Positions 41,499 through 49,547 of a DNA stretch of 64,000 nt are shown here, one piece after another (the stretch's first letter is position 1; every line of letters begins with the position of its first letter). The notes beneath the pieces are model-generated. The model did no database searches. It was not told the DNA's origin and worked only from the letters and a program-made list of their open reading frames with translations. Source of the stretch: Kazachstania africana CBS 2517 (lineage: Eukaryota > Ascomycota > Saccharomycetes > Saccharomycetales > Saccharomycetaceae); NCBI RefSeq assembly GCF_000304475.1, contig NC_018940.1, positions 248,001 through 312,000 on the forward strand. The letters run 5' to 3'. The position numbers were made by a program, and so were the translations under genes.

Positions 41499-42968
41499 TC
41501 AAAGTCTAATAAAGATCTTTTTCTTGTATAAGAAGGTAGAAACAAAGGCTAAAAATGCTGCATATGAGATGAGCGTGATGATGGCAACGGAGTCTGTTGC
41601 ATCAATTGTCGCCATCGACATATTAATCAAGCCTGTGCTAATGTTGGCTAGAAGGAATAAAAATAGCCCGTTGCAGTTCATGGCTTCCAATTGGTCAGGT
41701 AATTTAGATGGGTCCTCATCACATGCTTTATCAAATAACCTATGAACGGCACAATAGACGGTTAAAAATCCTACATTATAAGCAACAACCCAAATAGTGT
41801 AAGGGAGGTTAGCAAATCTTCTCGATATATTATGTGGATGGAAGGTGAAAATAGTCTGAGCGAATACGACAAGTATTAAAAACCAAATTAGTAAACCTTT
41901 TAACGGTGTTACCGTTGTTAATTTATCCCACGTACTGACCTTTTTGTTTTTCTTTGGAATTAAGACTGTAACAGAGTTTGTATACAGATTGTTTTTTGTT
42001 GGAATATTACCCAAAAGATAAAAACCGGTACTTTGGCCCCACAGGAAGATTGCGCAATAACCCATAAATGAAACAATGCCTTCCCTATTTGAGCTTATCC
42101 AATCTTTTCTTTCAGCTAAAATCAAAAACTTCAAAAAGTTCTCATCTTTGATCAAATACCACTCGTAAATGAAGGAAATTACTAATGCAATGATAAATCT
42201 TGGAATGATCTCCGCTATTGGATCAATTAGAACTAAAACAATAGGAAGTAACGCCAATGTGATAAAGAAATTCCAGTGGACACCATACTCGGTAACATGT
42301 TCTTGATAGTCTAACTTTTTAACAAAGTATAGTCTTAGCAGACCAAGACACAACAAAGTTGTACTTGACCTTAGTGCACTTCCTATTCTTTTCCAAAAAC
42401 TAGTCTTGTTTGATTTTTGCCTCAAAAGAGTTCGTGAAGATACGAGACCGTTACTAAAGACAAATGATCCAACACCTAAATCCATTAGAGAGGTACCCCA
42501 AGTTTCAACTTTAGCAAATCTACGAGGGAATATTTGAAAATCAACAGCTAAAATACCTAAGCAAGTCAAAATTAGCATTCCGGAGCGATATGCTGTAATA
42601 TATGGTTTTCTTACCAACTTAAACTGTTGAGAATTGTTGTTACTATTACTCCTGCTTTTGCTCTTCTTGACTGTCTTGTATTTATCGAAGATATAATATA
42701 ACCAGTATGATAGTGTGGGAAGTAACATCAGAGTTGTCAATTTGGGAATATCATTGGCATATAATGTCATAGATAATAGAGGAGTAAGCCAATTAAGGGC
42801 GAAATCCAGAATTGGATGGAAACCGTCATTACTCTTATCGGCACTATGTATTAGATTCCAGCAAAAATAGGATGTTACAGCCACTGAGGTAACTAAATTG
42901 ATTTCACCTATTGATCCACCAACTAAACCAGTAACAAACTCCTCTTTTCTACCTTTTAATGAGGACAT
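41499..42968 (-). CDS. GWT1: GPI inositol acyltransferase
   Basis: A 489-residue multi-spanning membrane protein (490 in S. cerevisiae), starting MSSLKGRKEEFVTGLVGGSI. It has family blocks RRFAKVETWGTSLMDLGVGSF, VTEYGVHWNFFITLALLPI and ISRRFANLPYTIWVVAYN, and about 13 hydrophobic segments. Known role: acylates inositol of GlcN-PI in the ER during GPI anchor synthesis; it is the target of the antifungal class that includes manogepix. It converges with SRS2 (114 bp apart). ATG at 42968. Confidence 0.96.
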   Translation of the reverse strand: MSSLKGRKEEFVTGLVGGSIGEINLVTSVAVTSYFCWNLIHSADKSNDGFHPILDFALNWLTPLLSMTLYANDIPKLTTLMLLPTLSYWLYYIFDKYKTVKKSKSRSNSNNNSQQFKLVRKPYITAYRSGMLILTCLGILAVDFQIFPRRFAKVETWGTSLMDLGVGSFVFSNGLVSSRTLLRQKSNKTSFWKRIGSALRSSTTLLCLGLLRLYFVKKLDYQEHVTEYGVHWNFFITLALLPIVLVLIDPIAEIIPRFIIALVISFIYEWYLIKDENFLKFLILAERKDWISSNREGIVSFMGYCAIFLWGQSTGFYLLGNIPTKNNLYTNSVTVLIPKKNKKVSTWDKLTTVTPLKGLLIWFLILVVFAQTIFTFHPHNISRRFANLPYTIWVVAYNVGFLTVYCAVHRLFDKACDEDPSKLPDQLEAMNCNGLFLFLLANISTGLINMSMATIDATDSVAIITLISYAAFLAFVSTFLYKKKIFIRL

Positions 42969-43118
42969 CGTCTTCCCACCGTGCTGTTTACGTCTATCTA
43001 TTAATGGTGCTGTTTGATTTTCTTTTTTTTTGAGTTTTTCATGTATATAGATCGATCATTGGTATATCTGTACATATTTTATATGCGAATGCAGTACATG
43101 AAAATGAAGTTGCACAAG

Positions 43119-45269
43119 TTACAAATCTAGTTGTTTGACGTTATTTCTGGTCAACCTTTTTGACGGTACACTCGTAGTAGTTGTGGAACTTCCGTACGTT
43201 ATTTGAGTATGGCTACCAAAACTATCATTTTGCGCTGTAGCTTGGATGCTGTTGTCATCATTATCGTGGTTGTCGTTATTATTATCGAAAGTTTCGTTTG
43301 ACATCATAGTACCCCAACTGGAGCTTCTCTTGACGTTTTGTATATGCTTGTTTTCTTGTAATTTTGCCCGTTTTATGACTGGATCTATTCGTATTTCTTC
43401 ACTTTTAACAGAAACTGAAAAATTTCTTTTCGTTCGTTGTGGATTTGACGAGCTAGACGACTTTATCTTACTGACGACTTCTTTTGCAGTGTCTTTTAAA
43501 TTGGACGTCGTTTGATTTGTTTTCCAAACGGTAGTGTCGACTTTATAATTATCTGATACCATGTTGTTAGTGGGTAAAATTTTGACATTAAACTTGGTTG
43601 GTTCACCCTTTGGACACATTATACACCAGTTAACATTGTTTAATGAAACAGTAGGTTTCTGGCGGGGAAGGTATTGAGACGATGTGTGTTTGAATATGTC
43701 CATTAAGAAGGCAGGTGTTGCCACAGGTATGAAATGATTATTTTTGATAAATTCAATCTTTTTCTTCATAGAATTTCTGAAGACAGGGCTTAAGTTATTA
43801 TTTTGTAAATTCTGTTTGAAAAGGTCACTATATTCATTTTGCCACAGTGGGTGTGACATGGGTATACTTGATAAAGATGAGATGTTTATTAGTAAGACAT
43901 CAGTTTGCACATTCAGATACTCTGTAAAATTGATACCCATTGGTTTCAAAATTTTGAAAACTTTAGTCAGATGTAAGAGTTCTACGCCATAAAACCCAGT
44001 TATAGAGATGTTTAATACTTGATTATTCGAAATGTTTAAAGTGGATGATATTTTGAAATTTTTCGTTTGAAAAAAAGGTTTGGACCATGAATCTATTGGA
44101 CTAATTAATTTTTTGTAATGGAGACATCTTTCTATGAAGAAATCTGTGACTAAAGAAGGGTGAATATCCTTCGGGAGATCAATCTCATCTAATGGTATGT
44201 TACTTGGTACAATTAGATATTGTGGTTCTAAAGAATCTGAAGTGGAAATGATACCTTCATTTTCAGTAATGACTTTGAAGAGGATATCATGATGTTTTTG
44301 AGGGAATTTATCATGAATTTGAAAGATACAATTTTGAAAAATTCTGTTTGAATCTTTGGATGAATCGTTTGCATCCATTTGAAGATCCATTGAATTATGC
44401 TTATTTTCTCTCGTGACAGATGAATTTTCAGTGGAAGATAATGCTCTATTCCATAGTTTGTCGGCTTGTGGTTTGAATTTATTTGTTAAATTGACATGAG
44501 ATGTGGTTGATTCATTCACTAAAAGACTAGTTGGCTTCATTTCGCCGATTTGATCCCAAAAATCGTAAGCATCCGAGCCAATCTTATCGAATGGTTTATC
44601 TTGTACATTTTCTACAAGATAGTAAGGATCATATTGCAAGATTGCGTTTCTCTTTTGGCAATCTAATAACCATTTATAATGAACGATTGGGATATTTAAT
44701 TCTATTGCAGCTTTTGTTCTATAACCATCTAGATTATCATTAATGAAAATAATATCACTATTTGGATAATTTGATTTGATATCTTTCCTGAAATCTTTTG
44801 AATTACAATTAATACAATTTAATTGATTTGCAATATGATCTAAATCTTGAATACCATCAATATTATGAAAATTATGGATTCTACCAATAAAGATATAAAA
44901 ATTTTTCAATGTGAAAAATGAGAATTTTAAATCTAATACGTTTAACATTCTAATTCTATCATTTTTAATTGATTTAAATTTATAATGAGATTGAAGTGTA
45001 ATGTCATTACCTGATTTCCAGAGTTGGTAGAGTTCTAGAATCGTTCTATAATAGATGAAAATGATGTCATTTCTTGATTTTGCTGCAAATTTGTATTTTG
45101 GAGAATGTATGGCATCGTTAGAATTACCGATGATGAGTACGTTAACTTTTCTTGTCAGATCATTTGAACAAGTACCGCCTAATTTGATGATTTTTTTGTA
45201 TATAGACTTGAAGAGTGTTTCATCCTTGATACATGTTGTACAGAAAGTTATATCATGGAATGGTTTCAT
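43119..45269 (-). CDS. DPB11: BRCT-repeat replication initiation and checkpoint scaffold
   Basis: A 716-residue protein (764 in S. cerevisiae). It starts MKPFHDITFCTTCIKDETLF, the family start, at 45269. An in-frame ATG at 45344 would add 25 residues translated from a TA dinucleotide repeat, so I reject it. BRCT domains are visible in two pairs: about residues 1-100 and 115-215 (IPIVHYKWLLDCQKRN), then about 290-390 and 410-540 (WNRALSS after the second; FKISSTLNISNNQVLNISIT opens the fourth). Known role: binds CDK-phosphorylated Sld2 and Sld3 to start replication, and activates Mec1-Ddc2 through its C-terminal tail. Confidence 0.93.
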   Translation of the reverse strand: MKPFHDITFCTTCIKDETLFKSIYKKIIKLGGTCSNDLTRKVNVLIIGNSNDAIHSPKYKFAAKSRNDIIFIYYRTILELYQLWKSGNDITLQSHYKFKSIKNDRIRMLNVLDLKFSFFTLKNFYIFIGRIHNFHNIDGIQDLDHIANQLNCINCNSKDFRKDIKSNYPNSDIIFINDNLDGYRTKAAIELNIPIVHYKWLLDCQKRNAILQYDPYYLVENVQDKPFDKIGSDAYDFWDQIGEMKPTSLLVNESTTSHVNLTNKFKPQADKLWNRALSSTENSSVTRENKHNSMDLQMDANDSSKDSNRIFQNCIFQIHDKFPQKHHDILFKVITENEGIISTSDSLEPQYLIVPSNIPLDEIDLPKDIHPSLVTDFFIERCLHYKKLISPIDSWSKPFFQTKNFKISSTLNISNNQVLNISITGFYGVELLHLTKVFKILKPMGINFTEYLNVQTDVLLINISSLSSIPMSHPLWQNEYSDLFKQNLQNNNLSPVFRNSMKKKIEFIKNNHFIPVATPAFLMDIFKHTSSQYLPRQKPTVSLNNVNWCIMCPKGEPTKFNVKILPTNNMVSDNYKVDTTVWKTNQTTSNLKDTAKEVVSKIKSSSSSNPQRTKRNFSVSVKSEEIRIDPVIKRAKLQENKHIQNVKRSSSWGTMMSNETFDNNNDNHDNDDNSIQATAQNDSFGSHTQITYGSSTTTTSVPSKRLTRNNVKQLDL

Positions 45270-45278
45270 TGGGATGAC

Positions 45279-45304
<26 letters not shown>
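45279..45304. repeat. (AT)13 dinucleotide repeat before DPB11
   Basis: Thirteen AT units are followed by a short TATG run, just upstream of the chosen DPB11 ATG, probably in its 5' leader or core promoter. Confidence 0.9.
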
Positions 45305-45316
<12 letters not shown>

Positions 45317-45829
45317 TTATATGTAATGTAAAGATATCTTGCATAATAACTAGAAATGATAATGTTTATAATTCCACGCGATGCTTGATATTGCGGATAA
45401 TAACAACGAAAAATTGTAAGTTACACGTGACCTATGTTTTTTTTGTTTTTTTGTTTTTGAAGATATAATATAAGTCACGTGGAGAGTTACCATTGTGTTT
45501 GGGTGTTGTATACGTATATTCGTGTTTTTCCCACGTGATTGATTGATTGATTGGTTATTTCCCAGTTTTCATTGACCGAGAAGATTATGAACGGCACGTT
45601 TCCACCCACGCACCCCTTCAAGTGTAGATTTGCTGCTCTTTGGTTACGAAAAAGCCGCTGATGCTTGGGAGGGTGGCAGGGTGACCACACCGCAGAGAAG
45701 GGAGTCACTGCACCGGGATTTTTTTTTTTCCGTTACTCTCTTTGCTTTGGCGCTCGGATATTCGTAGACTGAGAGAGCAAAACCGCAGAGACACTGTTCC
45801 TTTTGTCCGGGCAGCGACGGCACAATTAT

Positions 45830-45839
45830 TAGCCGCCGA
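45830..45839 (+). promoter_or_regulatory. URS1 element upstream of SIP4
   Basis: TAGCCGCCGA is identical to the element upstream of IME2. It lies 64 bp before the TATA box and 201 bp before the SIP4 ATG. Ume6 recruitment of Rpd3 would tie this glucose-repressed regulator to Ume6 control; that is inference. Confidence 0.75.
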
Positions 45840-45945
45840 GGTTTCCAATATTCTGTTTCATTTGGCCCTCCCTACAAAAAAAAAATATGAAAATATATAA
45901 AGGGGACAGTTTATTCCCATTTTGATTGATCTTTTTTTCGTGTTC

Positions 45946-46050
45946 ATGTTCCTCTTCTCCAGTTACATCAATCATTTACGTTCCTATAAAGCTATACTTG
46001 GTTTTCTCCACATCCAAATAGGATGTCTGTCATTTATTCATGAATACTAG
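45946..46050 (+). promoter_or_regulatory. Upstream ORF 1 of SIP4, overlapping its start
   Basis: The ATG at 45946 opens 34 codons and ends with TAG at 46048-46050, past the SIP4 ATG in another frame. It is 52 bp downstream of the TATA box start, so whether it is in the mRNA depends on the transcription start. Confidence 0.45.
46023..46043 (+). promoter_or_regulatory. Upstream ORF 2 of SIP4, stop overlapping start (ATGA)
   Basis: The ATG at 46023 encodes six residues (MSVIYS) and stops with TGA at 46041-46043, overlapping the SIP4 ATG by two bases in an ATGA arrangement. This is the layout used for termination-reinitiation. An in-frame stop at 46019-46021 excludes a longer SIP4 N-terminus. 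Confidence 0.6.
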
Positions 46051-48217
46051 TAGTGAACTTTCAAAATTTAGAGTATCACAAGCTTGTGATAGATGCAGAC
46101 TGAAAAAAATTAAATGTGACGGTCAAAAACCACGATGTTCAAATTGTAAAAAAATCAATTTCAATTGTGCAATTTCAACAAAATTATCAAGAAGAGGTTT
46201 ACCAAAGGGCTACACACAAGCTTTAGAAAATGAAGTTATTAGATTACAAGATTTACTGAAACAACAACAACAACAACAACAAAACGATAACCAACAACCT
46301 ATACAATCTCCAAATACATTTCCCTTCATTAATGACACTTTCTATATTCACAACAATTATTCTTACCAAAATTGTTATTTAGGAAATTTATCCTACAATC
46401 ACATATTTGACCAGCATTCAAATAAATTTGAATCAAATAACAATGCTGACAATAATAAAAACAGCAACACTGCTAATGATTGGCTTGTTGACTTACAATT
46501 AAATGCAATGATTAATAATTTGAATTTAAATTGGCAGTTTTTTTTACCACAAATTTTAATTTCGACTTTTAAAAATGATATCACAAATTTAAAGATTAAA
46601 ATAAAATTTGCCATTGAAAAATTTCTACAAGAATCAAATTCGTTAGTACCAATATTATATCCACAATCTCATTGGGAATCAAAATTGTTTCAATTGATTG
46701 ATAATATAGAATTTAATAAAGATCCTTTAATCCTATTGTCCTTGTTATATATTATTCAGATCAATTGGAATTGTTTAAATAATGTCAAATTATTTAAATT
46801 GACAAAATTAATCATATTCACCAACGATTCAAATTTAAATTCTTTACAAGTCTTATTATTATCATGTCATTACTTCATGGGCTCACCAAATTCATATGAA
46901 TCACATTCATGGTCTACTGAATTATTAAATTATGCATACTCAAATATTTTATCGATGGGTTTATATATCAATCCAAAACAATTGATTAAATTATCAGAAA
47001 GAAATTTTATTCAGGATGATTCAAGAAATATAGTAACTTTTTGGTCTTTCCAATTTTTAAGTTCTTGGTATTCCTTATTAAATGGGTTACCAAAATTTAA
47101 TTTTTTAATTAACGAATTTCAACCAAAAGAAATTAAAAATCTAAAATTGACAAATTTAAATTGTTTCCAAATTCTAATCCAATTGATGGTTAAAAATTTA
47201 GATGGTATAGATTTTTTGAATTTTAATCAAAATAAAAATACGACAAATAAATCTAAAATAATTTTCCTCCTAGAAAATTTTAGGAAAAAATTAATGAATT
47301 TAAAACTGTATCATAATTTAAATGATCATCAATTAAACGAATTGATAATATTGGAAAAAAATGATTTCATTGAAATTCAATTAACTTTATACTATTTGAT
47401 ATTAACACTCTTAGTGCTAACTTCAACTAAAGTTACTGACACTTTAGATGAAATTTCTTACGAAATTTTGTCACTTTATTATTTAATTTTAATGAATCAA
47501 AAAAATTCAAACTTAATTGATCAACAACCTTTACAATTCAATTGTTCACATTTCTTACCAATAGATAACGTACAAATTATTGATATTTGTCTCAATAATT
47601 TAATTAATTGGATCCATAGCAATACAAATTCACAGGATTTTTGGAAATTTAAAAAATTTAAGAAATTCTTGAAAAATTGGTGTGAAATTTGGTATCAAAA
47701 CAATTATCAAGATCCAAAATTACTAAAGATTTTAAAATCATTTAAAATAAAATTAACCAACACTAAAAATATTCAATCGTTAAATCCTTCCATTTATTTG
47801 GAAAAAATCAATAATTTTTATAATTTTAAAAAGGACAATAATACTTTACTTAGAACTGATTCAAATGCAATTATGGATCAATTTAATATCTTCGCACAAA
47901 CACCAATTAATGAAAATTTATCTCTAAATTCATTGAGGTTTTTATCACCAATATTAGCAAATACAAATGGTACTACCACCAATAACAATCCCACTCAAGA
48001 TAATGAAACTGAAGATGACGGTTATATAGAAGATAATGATGACGATGATCCTTTGGAAATACCTTTCAAGAAGAGAAAAGTATCATTATTCCAAAACAAG
48101 AACTATCAACCTACCAACAAAAATTTCGTTGATCTATTATTATTACCAAGCAGTTATAGTCATACAAATGACATCAATACCGGTAGAGACAATACAACTT
48201 CCACTACTACTCAATGA
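46040..48217 (+). CDS. SIP4: Zn2Cys6 activator of gluconeogenic genes
   Basis: A 725-residue protein. The zinc cluster has Cys16, 19, 26, 33, 36 and 43 (C-X2-C-X6-C-X6-C-X2-C-X6-C), followed by the linker LSRRGLPKGYTQALENEV and a short coiled coil. Both match Sip4/Cat8-type factors. The rest is Asn-rich with a fungal-specific regulatory middle and an acidic C-terminus (EDDGYIEDNDDDD). Known role: a Snf1-interacting activator that binds carbon source-response elements during glucose depletion. It is shorter at the N-terminus than S. cerevisiae Sip4 (829 aa). Position between DPB11 and ARG3 supports SIP4 over CAT8. Confidence 0.9.
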   Translation: MNTSSELSKFRVSQACDRCRLKKIKCDGQKPRCSNCKKINFNCAISTKLSRRGLPKGYTQALENEVIRLQDLLKQQQQQQQNDNQQPIQSPNTFPFINDTFYIHNNYSYQNCYLGNLSYNHIFDQHSNKFESNNNADNNKNSNTANDWLVDLQLNAMINNLNLNWQFFLPQILISTFKNDITNLKIKIKFAIEKFLQESNSLVPILYPQSHWESKLFQLIDNIEFNKDPLILLSLLYIIQINWNCLNNVKLFKLTKLIIFTNDSNLNSLQVLLLSCHYFMGSPNSYESHSWSTELLNYAYSNILSMGLYINPKQLIKLSERNFIQDDSRNIVTFWSFQFLSSWYSLLNGLPKFNFLINEFQPKEIKNLKLTNLNCFQILIQLMVKNLDGIDFLNFNQNKNTTNKSKIIFLLENFRKKLMNLKLYHNLNDHQLNELIILEKNDFIEIQLTLYYLILTLLVLTSTKVTDTLDEISYEILSLYYLILMNQKNSNLIDQQPLQFNCSHFLPIDNVQIIDICLNNLINWIHSNTNSQDFWKFKKFKKFLKNWCEIWYQNNYQDPKLLKILKSFKIKLTNTKNIQSLNPSIYLEKINNFYNFKKDNNTLLRTDSNAIMDQFNIFAQTPINENLSLNSLRFLSPILANTNGTTTNNNPTQDNETEDDGYIEDNDDDDPLEIPFKKRKVSLFQNKNYQPTNKNFVDLLLLPSSYSHTNDINTGRDNTTSTTTQ

Positions 48218-48541
48218 TACAGAGAATTTCTTTGGTGTATACATGCATATATTTTTTATAGACTCATGTACATCTTGATACATTTCTCAGGAATTGGACT
48301 GCAAGGACTCTCGACATAAAATGATTCATCCATTATGACAGCCTATGTTTTTTTTTCAGTGAATGACTGAAAAATGACTGTTAAGCAATTTGCATGATAA
48401 ATGACTCACTCGCTATTTTTTTCACTTAACGGAACACGTATAAAAGCCAAATCGCGTTGCCGTAAAGCGAATTTCCATTTCAGAAACAATTTTTGTTACC
48501 GTTAAGTACAAGTAACAACGATAGCGTCACAAATTTTCCCA
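48218..48541 (+). promoter_or_regulatory. ARG3 promoter with Gcn4 site
   Basis: A 324 bp gap between SIP4 and ARG3. TGACTCA (48402-48408), a perfect Gcn4 core, lies about 134 bp upstream of the ATG, with TGACTG half-matches near 48364 and 48374. TATAAAAG is at 48439-48446. General amino-acid control of ARG3 by Gcn4 is established in S. cerevisiae. I could not define the ArgR/Mcm1 boxes. Confidence 0.75.
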
Positions 48542-49513
48542 ATGACACAAATGCCAATCCGTCACTTAATTTCCATCAAAGATCTAACTTCCCAAGAGTT
48601 GGAAGCTTTAGTTAATAAGGCCCAATACTATAAGACCATATTCAAAAATGGTGATCCAAATGATTTCCAAGCAAATCACATCAAATTGTTAGGCAAGACC
48701 GTTGCTTTAATCTTTAGTAAGAGATCAACAAGAACTAGAGTCTCTACTGAAGGTGCTGCATCTTTCTTCGGTGCCCAACCAATGTTTCTAGGTAAAGACA
48801 ATATCCAACTCGGGGTAAATGAATCTCTTTACGATACCGTCAAAGTTGTCTCTTCAATGGTCTCTTGTATCTTCGCAAGAGTAAATTCCCACGAAGAAAT
48901 CCAATCACTGGCAAAATTTTCAAACGTCCCAATCATCAACTCATTGTGCGATACATATCATCCACTACAAGCCATTTGTGATATGTTGACGATAAAAGAA
49001 CAATTCACAGATGACCTCACAAATGTCAAAGTTGGTTGGATTGGTGACTCAAATAACGTCATTAACGATATGTTAATTGCATGTCTAAAATTGAAAATGA
49101 ACGTCTCTGTTGCCATCCCAGAAGGTATTGAAATGAACTCCGATATTATACATGCAGCTTCTCAGGTTTCAGAAGAAAATGAGACCTCCTTTGAAGTTAC
49201 GCATGATCCAAAGATTACTGCTAAAGATGCAAACATACTAGTTACAGATACTTTTATTTCAATGGGTGAAGAAAAGGAAAAGGAAACAAAATTAAACCAA
49301 TTTAAAGGTTTTCAAATCAATAGCGAATTAGCATATATGGCCGACGCTAATTTCAAATTTATGCACTGTCTACCAAGACACAAGGAAGAAGTTACTGATG
49401 ATGTCTTTTATAGTCCAAACTCTATCGTTTTCGAACAAGCTGAAAATAGATTATACGCTGCCATGGCTGCAATTGATATCTTCGTCATCAATAAAGGTAA
49501 CTTCAATGCTTAA
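48542..49513 (+). CDS. ARG3: Ornithine carbamoyltransferase
   Basis: A 323-residue enzyme (338 in S. cerevisiae). The carbamoyl-phosphate-binding loop STRTR is at residues 62-66, HPLQAICD is near residue 146, and the ornithine-binding FMHCLPRH has His275. Known reaction: ornithine plus carbamoyl phosphate gives citrulline, in arginine biosynthesis. No mitochondrial presequence is visible, fitting the cytosolic location known in budding yeast. It is convergent with TRL1 with only 34 bp between stop codons. The ATG at 48542 follows the Gcn4/TATA promoter. Confidence 0.97.
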   Translation: MTQMPIRHLISIKDLTSQELEALVNKAQYYKTIFKNGDPNDFQANHIKLLGKTVALIFSKRSTRTRVSTEGAASFFGAQPMFLGKDNIQLGVNESLYDTVKVVSSMVSCIFARVNSHEEIQSLAKFSNVPIINSLCDTYHPLQAICDMLTIKEQFTDDLTNVKVGWIGDSNNVINDMLIACLKLKMNVSVAIPEGIEMNSDIIHAASQVSEENETSFEVTHDPKITAKDANILVTDTFISMGEEKEKETKLNQFKGFQINSELAYMADANFKFMHCLPRHKEEVTDDVFYSPNSIVFEQAENRLYAAMAAIDIFVINKGNFNA

Positions 49514-49547
49514 TTTCTCTAATAACATTTATATATATTTCTGTAGT

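Larger units (their letters stand above)
45270..46039. promoter_or_regulatory. Divergent DPB11/SIP4 promoter with E-boxes, URS1 and TATA
   Basis: A 770 bp gap. CACGTG E-boxes (Cbf1/Pho4 type) occur at 45424-45429, 45476-45481 and 45532-45537, followed by a GATT tetranucleotide run. A URS1 core (45830-45839) and TATATAAA (45894-45901) are placed for SIP4. Two upstream ORFs overlap the SIP4 start. A 73-codon minus-strand frame in the middle is treated as chance. Confidence 0.7.

Noticed and set aside
45424..45537. Centromere-like arrangement (CACGTG boxes flanking a T-rich stretch)
   Set aside because: No CDEIII-like element follows at the right distance, and S. cerevisiae synteny places no centromere in this block.
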